Both the position numbers and the translations under genes were made by a program. From NCBI RefSeq assembly GCF_015207425.1, contig NZ_JADEWZ010000017.1, forward strand, positions 1 through 64,000: a DNA stretch of 64,000 nt, written 5' to 3'. The number at the start of each line of letters is the position of its first letter. The stretch's first letter is position 1. Below, piece by piece: positions 16,346 to 24,341 of this stretch. The notes beneath the pieces were generated by a model. That model worked only from the letters and a program-made list of their open reading frames with translations, made no database searches and was not told the DNA's origin. This DNA comes from Lusitaniella coriacea LEGE 07157 (lineage in GTDB: Bacteria > Cyanobacteriota > Cyanobacteriia > Cyanobacteriales > Spirulinaceae).

Positions 16346-17485
16346 ATGTTGGGGTTTGATTTAGGATCGTTACAACTGAATGAGGAGATGCGAAAGTTTC
16401 TTCTCGAACTCAGTATCAGATTGGGACTTTTCATTATTGGTACGACGCTATCGCCACTATTTGGGAGGACATTACCTTTTGTTTTTTGGTGGCTTCTTCG
16501 GCTTGCTCGGCGATTTGTTTCTATCGATATTGCGAGCGTTTATAGTGACTTTGTTAGACCCGTCAGAAATGCACTCGTCACCGTGGGAACGTTGATTTTC
16601 ATAACGCTTTGCTTGAACGTACTAGAAAAATATAGTAGACTCTATCAATTTTTAGGCTTCTTTATTTATTTGGCATTAGCGGTTAGTATTGCTTGGTTCG
16701 CATCGCGCGTTGCCCAAAGAGTCATTCGCCTTTATGCTGTCGATCTCGTTCAAAAATCTGGCGGACAGGTAAACGAAATAGCGTTGGTTTTTGAAACCTT
16801 AACGAATGTCGTTATTGTTTTATTTGCGATTGTTGTTTTTGCTCAAGGATTGCAATTGAATTTGGTTGCCCTGTCTGCGAGTATTGGGATTGGTGGGGTT
16901 GCCGTTGCCTTTGCCGCGCGACAAGCGCTAGAACGTTTAGTGGGAACAATAGAACTCTTTTTAGACCGACCCTATCAACCCGGAGAATATATTCAAGTAA
17001 ATTTCAATCCTTATAGCGAAGATGTGTACGGTCGCGTGGAATCAATTGGTTTGCGATCGACTAAAATTCGCACTGCCGGTCGTAACACATTAGTTATTGT
17101 TCCCAATTCAATTATGGCAGGAAAACATATTGAAAATATCAGTCGGGGAAAGAAAGTTGTTGCAATGCTTTATTTGGATTTTTCTCGACCTTTAGAAGAG
17201 GCTGAAAAAGCATTAGTCAAAAGGGTTGTTATCGAGAGTACGAGTGCATTTTGGGGAATTGAAAAAGCGAACACGAGAATTCGGTTTTCCCCCTTGGAAA
17301 ATGGCATCGGAACCCGCGTGCGGATCAATTTTTTCCTGACAAGTTCGGGGGAAGATTCCCTCAATTTACGCAAACGATTGGTTGAATTAGCCGATCGCGA
17401 GATCGCACGACAACTTTCAACCTATAATTTAAACTTCTCAACCCCAGAACCAATGGTCTATATCGATTCGCCAATGACCATTTAA
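16346..17485 (+). CDS. MscS-family mechanosensitive channel (second of tandem pair)
   Basis: The protein has 379 residues. It has the same architecture as its upstream neighbour but is clearly diverged. The pore helix reads NLVALSASIGIGGVAVAFAA, followed by RPYQPGEYIQVNFNPYSEDV, then YGRVESIGLRSTKIRTAGRN and VIVPNSIMAGK. A short insert (NFNPYSED) lengthens the loop after the pore relative to the first copy. The pair looks like an old tandem duplication kept for two versions of the channel. A weak CCCC/GGGG hairpin and A-rich run follow the stop codon. Confidence 0.9.
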   Translation: MLGFDLGSLQLNEEMRKFLLELSIRLGLFIIGTTLSPLFGRTLPFVFWWLLRLARRFVSIDIASVYSDFVRPVRNALVTVGTLIFITLCLNVLEKYSRLYQFLGFFIYLALAVSIAWFASRVAQRVIRLYAVDLVQKSGGQVNEIALVFETLTNVVIVLFAIVVFAQGLQLNLVALSASIGIGGVAVAFAARQALERLVGTIELFLDRPYQPGEYIQVNFNPYSEDVYGRVESIGLRSTKIRTAGRNTLVIVPNSIMAGKHIENISRGKKVVAMLYLDFSRPLEEAEKALVKRVVIESTSAFWGIEKANTRIRFSPLENGIGTRVRINFFLTSSGEDSLNLRKRLVELADREIARQLSTYNLNFSTPEPMVYIDSPMTI

Positions 17486-17630
17486 CCGACCCCAAAAAGG
17501 GGATAAAAAAAGATAACCGATACCAAGTTACCAACTTGAGGCGATAGTCACTGAATAACTGACGACTGAAATAAACCTTGCATTAAGAACGCGCGATCGC
17601 GCATACTAGGTCAGATGTCAGAGGTTTATC

Positions 17631-19178
17631 GTGAAACTAGCCGCCATCGACATTGGCACTAATTCCATCCACGCGATCGTTGCAGAAGCTAACCGCGATC
17701 TCAGTTTTGAGATTATCGAACGCGAAAAAGAAATGGCAAAATTGGGAGTCGGCGTGTTTGCCACAAAGCGATTGAGCGATCGCGCGTTCGATCTCGGTTT
17801 GGACACCATTCGCCGCCAAGTTCAACTCGCCGACCGACTCGGCGTAGATGACATTATTACCGCCGCAACCAGCGCCATCCGAGAAGCACGCAACGGAGAA
17901 GCATTTTTAGATCGCGTTTTTCAAGAAACGGGAATTACCCCCAGGATTATTTCCGGTAAAGAAGAAGCGCGTTTAATCTTCCTTGCCGTTCGCCACGCGA
18001 TCGCGCTAGAAAATGACAATGCTCTCGTCATCGATATTGGCGGTGGAAGCACCGAACTCGTGGTAGGCAATCGCCAGGACGTACTATTCGGTAGCAGCAC
18101 CAAACTCGGCGTTCTGCGTCTGCTGGATATGTTCGAGGACGAAGGCGCAGTCAGTAAAGAAGCACGCGGCGTACTCGAAGCACACATTCGTTTCATCGCA
18201 CAGAATACCATCAAACAAGCGCTCGACATCGGTTTTGACCGGGTTATCGGCACCTCCGGAACTATCCGCACAATCGGCGAAGCCGCACACTTAGCCTCCG
18301 GTGGCGAATCCTTGCGTTCGGTCAACGCAGAAGTCGTCCAGCTTGAAGATATTGAGAAACTAACCCAGCGTTTGTTGAGCCTAAAAAAAGAAAAGCGCGC
18401 CAAAGTCGAGGGAATTAGCGAAAAACGCGCCGATGCTATCCATTTAGGCGGATTTCTCCTCGTTCAGTTGCTTAAAATGGCCGGTGTAAAAGAAATAACC
18501 CTCTGCGATGCTTCCCTACGAGAAGGGATGGTCCTCAACTATCTCGAACGACATCCCCAAGACGTTGTGGCATTTACCGAACAAAAAGACTTGCGATCGC
18601 GCAAAGCCAGACAACTCATCCAGAGGTATGATTCCGATTGGCAGGCAAACCGCCATATTGCCGACCTGGCATTGCAACTCTTCGATCGAACCAAAACACT
18701 TCACGAACTTGGCAAGTTTGAGCGGGATCTTTTGGAATACGCCGCACTGCTCCACGATATTGGAGAGTATATCCGTTTTCAACGACATCACAAACACTCG
18801 CGCTATTTGGTCAAACACGGCGACTTGCGCGGGTTCAACGACAAAGAAATTCTCCTCATTCAAACCATCGTTCGCTATCATTGCAAAGCGACACCGACCA
18901 AGAAACACAAAAAATTCAAACGACTCTCGAAACCTCACCGCCACATCGTGCGCATTCTCTCCGGTATTTTGAGAATTGCAGTGGGACTCGATAAGACCAA
19001 AAATCAAGCTGTCGAACGGGTTAGTTGCCAAGTGTGCGATAAAAAACTAATTATTGATGTATTCGGTGCAGAAGAGATTAATCTAGAAGTTTGGGCAGCA
19101 CGGCGCGATCGCGCGGTATTAGCCGAAGCACTACACTGCGAAATTCAAATTCAAGAACAGTCTGGCACTCAAACATAA
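17631..19178 (+). CDS. ppx: Ppx/GppA-type exopolyphosphatase
   Basis: The protein has 515 residues from a GTG start at 17631. The phosphatase half carries the ASKHA motifs AAIDIGTNSIHAIVAE (phosphate 1) and VIDIGGGSTELVVG (phosphate 2), with a GTSGTIRT segment between helices. The C-terminal part (about residues 320-500) is an HD-like helical domain (LLEYAALLHDIGEYI, then HSRYLVKHGDL). It removes terminal phosphate from polyphosphate and may also act on pppGpp. The DHFR-like gene starts 15 bp downstream and is probably co-transcribed. Confidence 0.92.
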   Translation: MKLAAIDIGTNSIHAIVAEANRDLSFEIIEREKEMAKLGVGVFATKRLSDRAFDLGLDTIRRQVQLADRLGVDDIITAATSAIREARNGEAFLDRVFQETGITPRIISGKEEARLIFLAVRHAIALENDNALVIDIGGGSTELVVGNRQDVLFGSSTKLGVLRLLDMFEDEGAVSKEARGVLEAHIRFIAQNTIKQALDIGFDRVIGTSGTIRTIGEAAHLASGGESLRSVNAEVVQLEDIEKLTQRLLSLKKEKRAKVEGISEKRADAIHLGGFLLVQLLKMAGVKEITLCDASLREGMVLNYLERHPQDVVAFTEQKDLRSRKARQLIQRYDSDWQANRHIADLALQLFDRTKTLHELGKFERDLLEYAALLHDIGEYIRFQRHHKHSRYLVKHGDLRGFNDKEILLIQTIVRYHCKATPTKKHKKFKRLSKPHRHIVRILSGILRIAVGLDKTKNQAVERVSCQVCDKKLIIDVFGAEEINLEVWAARRDRAVLAEALHCEIQIQEQSGTQT

Positions 19179-19193
19179 TATCGAGGAAAGCTA

Positions 19194-19718
19194 ATGCGAA
19201 AACTCAAATATTACGTTGCTTGTAGCCTTGATGGATTCATTGCTCATCAAGACGGTTCATTCGACGGCTTTTTGATGGAAGGCGAAGCCGTAACCGACTA
19301 TATCGAATCTCTAAAAAACTTCGATGTCGTTCTTATGGGACGCAAAACCTACGAGACGGGTTTAAAAGAAGGGAAAACAAACCCATATCCAATGATGAAA
19401 AGTTACGTTTTCTCGCAGACCATGAAAGAAAGTCCAGATGAAAAAGTTGAGCTGGTTTCAGAGAATGCAGGCAAATTAGTTCGACGCTTGAAACAAGAAA
19501 CGGGTCGAGATATTTATCTTTGTGGCGGTGGGAATTTAGCAACAACGCTATTTGCAGAAAACTTGATTGACGAAATCATCCTTAAAATCAATCCCTTTCT
19601 TATGGGTTCGGGAATTCCACTTTTTGCTGATGTTATTCCACAAACGGCTTTAGAACTTACAAACAGCAGGATTTACGATAGCGGAATCGTCTGGCTGAAC
19701 TACGAAGCGAAACATTGA
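19194..19718 (+). CDS. dihydrofolate-reductase-family (RibD C-terminal fold) protein
   Basis: The protein has 174 residues. The motifs of the DHFR/RibD-C fold appear in order: YYVACSLDGFIAHQDGSFD at the start, VVLMGRKTYETG near residue 48, YVFSQTM, IYLCGGGNLATTLF (the nucleotide-binding Gly-rich turn) near residue 105, and EIILKINPFLMGSGIPLF. It is a probable NAD(P)H-dependent reductase of unknown substrate. It is neither the folate-pathway DHFR nor full-length RibD. A small gene starts one base after its stop. Confidence 0.88.
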   Translation: MRKLKYYVACSLDGFIAHQDGSFDGFLMEGEAVTDYIESLKNFDVVLMGRKTYETGLKEGKTNPYPMMKSYVFSQTMKESPDEKVELVSENAGKLVRRLKQETGRDIYLCGGGNLATTLFAENLIDEIILKINPFLMGSGIPLFADVIPQTALELTNSRIYDSGIVWLNYEAKH

Positions 19719-19719
19719 C

Positions 19720-19911
19720 GTGCTACACTTGGATCTAAATAGATCTCATCCGAAGGACTACAGCACTCAAAAAACTCAAATTCAACTTGTCACTCCTGCT
19801 GACGTGAAAGAATGGATACAAAGAGCAATCGAGCAAGGTTGGCAACCTAAAACACCGGGTTCAACTTTTAAAGTGAGTGTTGAAAGCGATTGCTTCATTG
19901 CAGCAATTTAA
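19720..19911 (+). CDS. small conserved hypothetical protein
   Basis: The 63-residue frame has a GTG start one base after the previous stop codon, which suggests translational coupling. The segment VTPADVKEWIQRAIEQGWQP looks like a helix typical of a conserved short family, followed by a strand (GSTFKVSVESDCFIAAI). No cysteine motif or membrane segment is present. I do not recognise a function. Confidence 0.6.
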   Translation: MLHLDLNRSHPKDYSTQKTQIQLVTPADVKEWIQRAIEQGWQPKTPGSTFKVSVESDCFIAAI

Positions 19912-19937
19912 ATTGCACTTCCGACAAAAACAAAATC

Positions 19938-20519
19938 ATGTCCACCTATTGTTACTTTCAGCAGATATCTCCGAAAGTCATAATAAAGCTGCAAATCCAT
20001 CCTAGTGTTGTCGATCTTTTTCAGGATGCTCATACGTTAAAGGAGTATTCAGATAATTACTGGAGTGGCATAGAATCTCTTCAAGAAGATTGGGAATTTG
20101 TAGATGAAGATTTGGGAGAACAAGAACGAATTACTCCTGAGATTTACGAGCAAATTAGCTCGGATATTCCTGAAATTATTGAAGCGGGATTAGTCGAAGA
20201 TTGTTGGATTGGGAGTACCGACTCTTTTGATTGGCTTGAGAATGAAGGATTAGTCGGTGCTGATATTGGTAATGATGGGTATTACAGCTATCTTTCTTAT
20301 CTCACACCCAAACAAGTCGAAATAATGACAGAAAAACTACAAAAATTTCAACAGCAGAATTATATCAAGGTATATAAGATTTTATACCCCAGATCTTATG
20401 AACCCGAACAAAATGAGGAGGATGAAGCGGATTTTTGGAAGCATTTTGATACAATATCAAGCTACTGTCAGGAAGCAGTAAAAAGTGGCAATGGAATGTT
20501 ATTGTCCTACAGTGGTTAG
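19938..20519 (+). CDS. YfbM-like DUF1877 protein
   Basis: Using the ATG at 19938 (MSTYCYFQQISPKVI) gives 193 residues. The sequence follows the DUF1877/YfbM pattern: an N-terminal CYFQQISP motif, the acidic middle, GVGADIGNDGYYSYL-like segment (here GADIGNDGYYSYLSYLTPKQ) and the late YFW-type helix (EADFWKHFDTISSYCQEAVK). YfbM of E. coli has a solved structure but no assigned function. The preceding reading frame overlaps the upstream gene only if the 19890 start is used, so the internal ATG is preferred. Confidence 0.7.
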   Translation: MSTYCYFQQISPKVIIKLQIHPSVVDLFQDAHTLKEYSDNYWSGIESLQEDWEFVDEDLGEQERITPEIYEQISSDIPEIIEAGLVEDCWIGSTDSFDWLENEGLVGADIGNDGYYSYLSYLTPKQVEIMTEKLQKFQQQNYIKVYKILYPRSYEPEQNEEDEADFWKHFDTISSYCQEAVKSGNGMLLSYSG

Positions 20520-20599
20520 TAATCGGGCTAACAGGTGAGTTGCCTCGGTATAGAGATTGAGAAGCGCGATCGCGCCATCTCCAATCCCCACTCTATATT

Positions 20600-20929
20600 T
20601 TAAAGATAAACAACCGCTATACTTTCTTCAGAAGATTTATCTTGAATAACCACCGTATTGTAAGGCATTGTATTCGTTCCAAAAGGAACCGGCATCTTGA
20701 ACGTTCCGCTACTTTGCTTGAGTTCGCCAAGGCAAAGACTTCTTTCTAAATCTGCGTCAGCCGCAAGATAAACAGTAGACTCCGAGGCATCGTCTATTTG
20801 CAAATTTTTGAAATGAACGGCTTCACCGCCATCCGGATCGATCCCTAAAACGATCGTTCCTCTTACCCTTTGTTCTTCCTGGCTTTCGAGTTTGCCCATT
20901 TTGATCTTTTCGGGATCTTGATTGCTCAT
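20600..20929 (-). CDS. hypothetical protein with DM13-like C-terminal half
   Basis: The 109-residue protein has no signal peptide. The C-terminal half (ASESTVYLAADADLERSLCL, then GELKQSSGTFKMPVP, then NTMPYNTVVIQDK) resembles the end of a DM13 domain, a small beta-sandwich with a conserved Cys sometimes linked to redox roles. Here one Cys is present (SLCLGEL). The N-terminal half is charged and may be disordered. The similarity is by eye only, so this is a tentative call. Confidence 0.45.
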   Translation of the reverse strand: MSNQDPEKIKMGKLESQEEQRVRGTIVLGIDPDGGEAVHFKNLQIDDASESTVYLAADADLERSLCLGELKQSSGTFKMPVPFGTNTMPYNTVVIQDKSSEESIAVVYL

Positions 20930-21072
20930 CTATACTTTCCTCTCGTTCGGCTAGATTTATCTAGCTAAATAGTAAAAAAATCCCACACAAGGTTCTAGAC
21001 TCTGAGGATAGAGATTTCCGCGATCGCGCTCTATCTAAAGAGTGAATTTTAAATCGCCCCATTCCAAAAATA

Positions 21073-22110
21073 CTAAGATTGCTGTGGCGCTGTTGTGTCC
21101 TCCCTCGACCGATATTCGGCAATCTCTCTGACCCGATAAATAGGTCTACCTTGAGATTCATGGTAAGTGCGCATCAGCAATTCTCCCAGCAAACCGATAC
21201 TAAAAAGCTGAATTCCAGTTAACAACAGAAGAATCGTTAAAATTAAGAGCGGGCGACCTTCAAGACTTTCTCCAAGAGCGAACTTGGCAAAGGTTAAATA
21301 CAATCCCAAGAGAACCCCTACAACCCAGGAAAGCAAGCCAACATAGCCAAAAATATGCATGGGGCGCGTCAGGAACTTTTTCATAAAAAAGACCGTAAAC
21401 AAGTCCATCGCAACCCGGAAAGTGCGTCCCAAACCATACTTGCTTTCCCCATAGCGGCGAGCGTGGTGACCGACGGGCATTTCAGTAATTCTTGCCCCTT
21501 CAATAAACGCAAGAGCGGGTAAAAAGCGGTGCAATTCGCCGTAAAGATTCATATCCGCCAGCAATTCCGAACGATAGGCTTTGAGAGAACAACCATAATC
21601 GTGAATCTTAACCCCCGTAATCTTGCCAATGAGCCAGTTCGCGATTTTGGAGGGAAGCAATCGAGTCAGAGCAGCATCTTGGCGTTTTTCACGCCATCCG
21701 CTCACCAAATCGTACCCTTCATCGAGTTTTGCCAGAAGTCGGGGAATATCTGCCGGATCGTTTTGCAAATCCCCATCGAGGGACACAATGACTTGACCTC
21801 GCGCGTAGTGAAATCCGGCAGCCATTGCTGGGGTTTGACCGTAATTACGGCGCAGCAAAATGGCGCGCAACTGCGGAATGGTTTGAGTTTGTTCTTTAAG
21901 CTGTTCGGCGGAACCGTCGCGGGAACCGTCGTCGATGCAAATAATTTCGTAGCTGAGTCCCGTATCCTGGAGACTATTTTGGATCGCTTCTAGCAATTGA
22001 GGAATGCTATCCACTTCGTTATAAATCGGGACAACGACAGACAAATCGAGACGTATGGGTAAAGAAGGGAGCGATCCTTCAGTTTGTTGGGGAAAGAATG
22101 AGCTGTTCAT
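21073..22110 (-). CDS. family 2 glycosyltransferase, polyprenyl-phosphate type (GtrB/ArnC-like)
   Basis: The protein has 345 residues. The GT-A domain shows VVVPIYNEVDSIPQLL, IICIDDGSRDGS, then LRRNYGQTPAMAAGFHYARG and the metal-binding VSLDGDLQNDP. Two membrane helices follow at about residues 245-270 and 285-315. This is the layout of enzymes that transfer a sugar from a nucleotide sugar to a polyprenyl phosphate at the cytoplasmic face. The upstream gene (LPG-synthase/flippase-like) ends 20 bp before it on the same strand, so the two probably work in one glycolipid or cell-surface pathway. Confidence 0.9.
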   Translation of the reverse strand: MNSSFFPQQTEGSLPSLPIRLDLSVVVPIYNEVDSIPQLLEAIQNSLQDTGLSYEIICIDDGSRDGSAEQLKEQTQTIPQLRAILLRRNYGQTPAMAAGFHYARGQVIVSLDGDLQNDPADIPRLLAKLDEGYDLVSGWREKRQDAALTRLLPSKIANWLIGKITGVKIHDYGCSLKAYRSELLADMNLYGELHRFLPALAFIEGARITEMPVGHHARRYGESKYGLGRTFRVAMDLFTVFFMKKFLTRPMHIFGYVGLLSWVVGVLLGLYLTFAKFALGESLEGRPLLILTILLLLTGIQLFSIGLLGELLMRTYHESQGRPIYRVREIAEYRSREDTTAPQQS

Positions 22111-22130
22111 TTAAATTCATTCACAATGGT

Positions 22131-23102
22131 TCACGTGTCTAGATCTTTGAAAGAGTGGGTTGCCGACCGCGCGCGGGAAACAAGCCAACGTTCGTTCAAC
22201 CACGCCAATCCAGCACCAAGGGCTTCAGCTAACGTACCGATCAGGCGATATAAAATTACAATGCTAATAATAAGCCCTGAAGATAATGTTCCTTCCAAGA
22301 GCGCGATCGCGGTCGCTTCAAAAACCCCAATTCCTCCAGGCGCGCCGGGAACCACCAACCCCAACAACCAGGCAATACAAAATGCACTCAGAACCGCGGG
22401 AATCTGCTCGATGCTGAGGGAATGGAGCGCAAACACCACAAATAAAAATCCCGTTCCCCGCAAACCCACAAACCCAATTTCCCCCAACAAAGGAATCAGG
22501 GGATAGCGCTTGACTCGCTGCGTCTGCGGTTCGGAAGAATTTTTTCCCTTCTTTTTCCCTTTCACCTTTGCTAAATAGTTGAGGATGGGATTCAAAATGC
22601 GCGGATGGAATGCCACCAAAAGCCCGCAGAGAAAGGGCAGGCGAATCCCAATATTTCCCTGGGGAGCGCAGATTAAAGCAACCGCTAAAGCAGCAGCAGC
22701 CATCAGCAAGGGTTCGAGCAAGACGCTGACCGTTGCGATTCCAAAAGATGCACCAACATCTTGCGCGGCTTTAATTCGACCGTAATAGTGCCAAACATTT
22801 CCCGGTAGATACTTGGCAATATTGGTTTTGAGATATGTGCGAATGCTCCATAACAATTTTGCGGGTTGGTTGAATTCCCGAAGAATCCACCCCCACACGC
22901 ACCCCGACCACATATGAGCAATCAAGGTAAAACCAAACGCAATTGCCAAAAGCATCCAACCCGAATGATCGATCCGAATCGCGATCGCGTCCTGCCAGCG
23001 ATCTTTAATCGTTTTAACTAAGAAAAATAAAATTCCGCCCAAAACCAACCATCGCAAATAAGGTTTTATACGAGTGAAAGCTTGGCGGAGGAAAGTGTTC
23101 AT
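22131..23102 (-). CDS. lysylphosphatidylglycerol-synthase-like (UPF0104/AglD-type) membrane protein
   Basis: The 323-residue protein is strongly hydrophobic, with about eight membrane segments. Family motifs are NIAKYLPGNVWHYYGRI near residue 95 and WLLGLVVPGAPGGIGVFEAT near residue 250. This is the membrane domain of MprF without the lysyl-transferase part. Stand-alone versions are usually found beside glycosyltransferases, and flippase-like or anchoring roles have been proposed. The downstream GT2 gene fits that pattern. No enzymatic function can be assigned from the sequence. Confidence 0.85.
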   Translation of the reverse strand: MNTFLRQAFTRIKPYLRWLVLGGILFFLVKTIKDRWQDAIAIRIDHSGWMLLAIAFGFTLIAHMWSGCVWGWILREFNQPAKLLWSIRTYLKTNIAKYLPGNVWHYYGRIKAAQDVGASFGIATVSVLLEPLLMAAAALAVALICAPQGNIGIRLPFLCGLLVAFHPRILNPILNYLAKVKGKKKGKNSSEPQTQRVKRYPLIPLLGEIGFVGLRGTGFLFVVFALHSLSIEQIPAVLSAFCIAWLLGLVVPGAPGGIGVFEATAIALLEGTLSSGLIISIVILYRLIGTLAEALGAGLAWLNERWLVSRARSATHSFKDLDT

Positions 23103-23451
23103 GAGGAAATCGGCAACGCTCTCCTTTTATTATCTGTTACATCCTACACTTCAAACACCGTTTCTTGTGATCTGGATCGCTGCAACATCCTACAGGGATC
23201 GCATTATTTTTGTGTTACGGATCGCCTTTCGAGCCGATGAAACTCACCCATCGGTTAAGGACTCAATCACCTGCTCCAACAGAAAAATGGGTGATAGTAG
23301 TTGCATTGGATTATTCCATTCAAATTACTGCTTCTTCCATAACCATAATCTTAAGGTTATTTTAATTTTTTTCTTCAAGTTCGCGCATTTACTTAAAGAA
23401 GCAAGAAGTTCAAAAAAAGTCAAATAGTTTTCGGAATCAGGGAAAGAACGC
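23103..23451. other. intergenic region, nothing recognised
   Basis: This is a 349-bp AT-rich interval between the divergent flippase-like gene and the DUF2949 gene. A 42-codon ATG frame begins near 23238, but it has no support. I see no repeat or clear promoter. Confidence 0.5.
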
Positions 23452-23691
23452 TTGAAGTTAGAACCTATCACAATACAAATTCTAAAAAAAGCTGTGAAAA
23501 CTTCAATTCTAAATCAATTTATCAACTTTCTTCAGGAAGAACTGGCACTTCCTTCTGAATCCATCAAAACTGCCCTCCGTCAGTGCGAAGAGAATATCGG
23601 AATCGGTCATTTACCGATGGTTCTTTGGCAGTATGGTTTAGTTAACCTCAAGCAATTGGATTTGATTTTTGAGTGGCTAGAAACCGCTTAG
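23452..23691 (+). CDS. DUF2949 family protein
   Basis: The 79-residue protein starts with TTG at 23452 (cgcTTGaag). It contains the family core FLQEELALPSESIKTALRQC and the end pattern LPMVLWQYGLVNLKQLDLIF. DUF2949 proteins are small, helical and nearly confined to cyanobacteria. Their function is unknown. An inverted repeat that could terminate transcription lies about 120 bp downstream. Confidence 0.82.
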   Translation: MKLEPITIQILKKAVKTSILNQFINFLQEELALPSESIKTALRQCEENIGIGHLPMVLWQYGLVNLKQLDLIFEWLETA

Positions 23692-23808
23692 GGGGAAATT
23701 TAGAAGTCTAAGGAATATTCGTTTAGAATCCGATTTTAACTCAAATAATTCGTTTATCGTTCCTGACCTATTTTTCCACCTAAAAATTTATGCCCTCAAA
23801 AGAAAATA

Positions 23809-23838
23809 GAAACCTGGTTTTCCCCAAAGCCAGGTTTC
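23809..23838 (+). terminator. terminator-like inverted repeat
   Basis: GAAACCTGG (23809-23817) pairs exactly with CCAGGTTTC (23830-23838) around a 12-nt loop, followed by TTGTTG. Palindromes of this type (AGAAACC-GGTTTCT) are common after cyanobacterial genes. It is placed to end transcription from the DUF2949 gene. Confidence 0.6.
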
Positions 23839-23881
23839 TTGTTGTATAGCAGTAAGCACTCAGCGATCGGTCATCAGCTTT

Positions 23882-24129
23882 AAATTTACGCCTAGTGTAG
23901 ATTAGGCGCTCAAACACCTATCCTATCGCTGTTTCTTCTTACTAAGCTAAAACACATTCAAGTTGGGTATTGGGCGCTCTGTATCAAAGCCGTCAATCTC
24001 TCACCGCGTCACCGTATCACCGTTTCTCCGCGTCACCCCAAGTCACAATTTAAATGCATAACAGCTTATTTCCTATTCCCTGTTCCCTCACCCTAGCAAG
24101 GGTTTTAGGGTGTTCGCATTAGGCGTAAT
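23882..24129. repeat. MITE-like repeat, family TTTACGCC, copy B
   Basis: About 250 bp. The left end is AATTTACGCCTAGTGTAGA and the right end TGTTCGCATTAGGCGTAATT, its near-perfect inverted partner. The inner right end (CCCTAGCAAGGGTTTTAGGG) matches copy A at 2919-2940. The middle is longer than in copy A and contains CACCG-rich runs (near 24002-24035) and the sequence AATTTAAATGCATAACAGC, which recurs near 36992. It fills most of the interval before the TpsB gene. No ORF is seen. Confidence 0.65.
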
Positions 24130-24341
24130 TCCGAGAAATTGGCTTTGAAATTGGTCTTAAGACAGCATATTCTGGACATGGATCGCGATCGAAGAACAGA
24201 ATTACCATTCCAAATCGATCGTTTTCCATGAAGTTCAGTGCATCCAAGATAAATTATTATCAGTCTCAATCTGGCTGCGGGCATTGCAGTTAGATTGAAG
24301 AGATCAACACTCAATCAATTGCTTCGGAGTTATCGATTCTT

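Noticed and set aside
17490-17502. CCCC-AAAAA-GGGG hairpin after the second MscS gene
   Set aside because: Only four base pairs, and the A-rich run is on the wrong strand for a classic terminator of the plus-strand gene.
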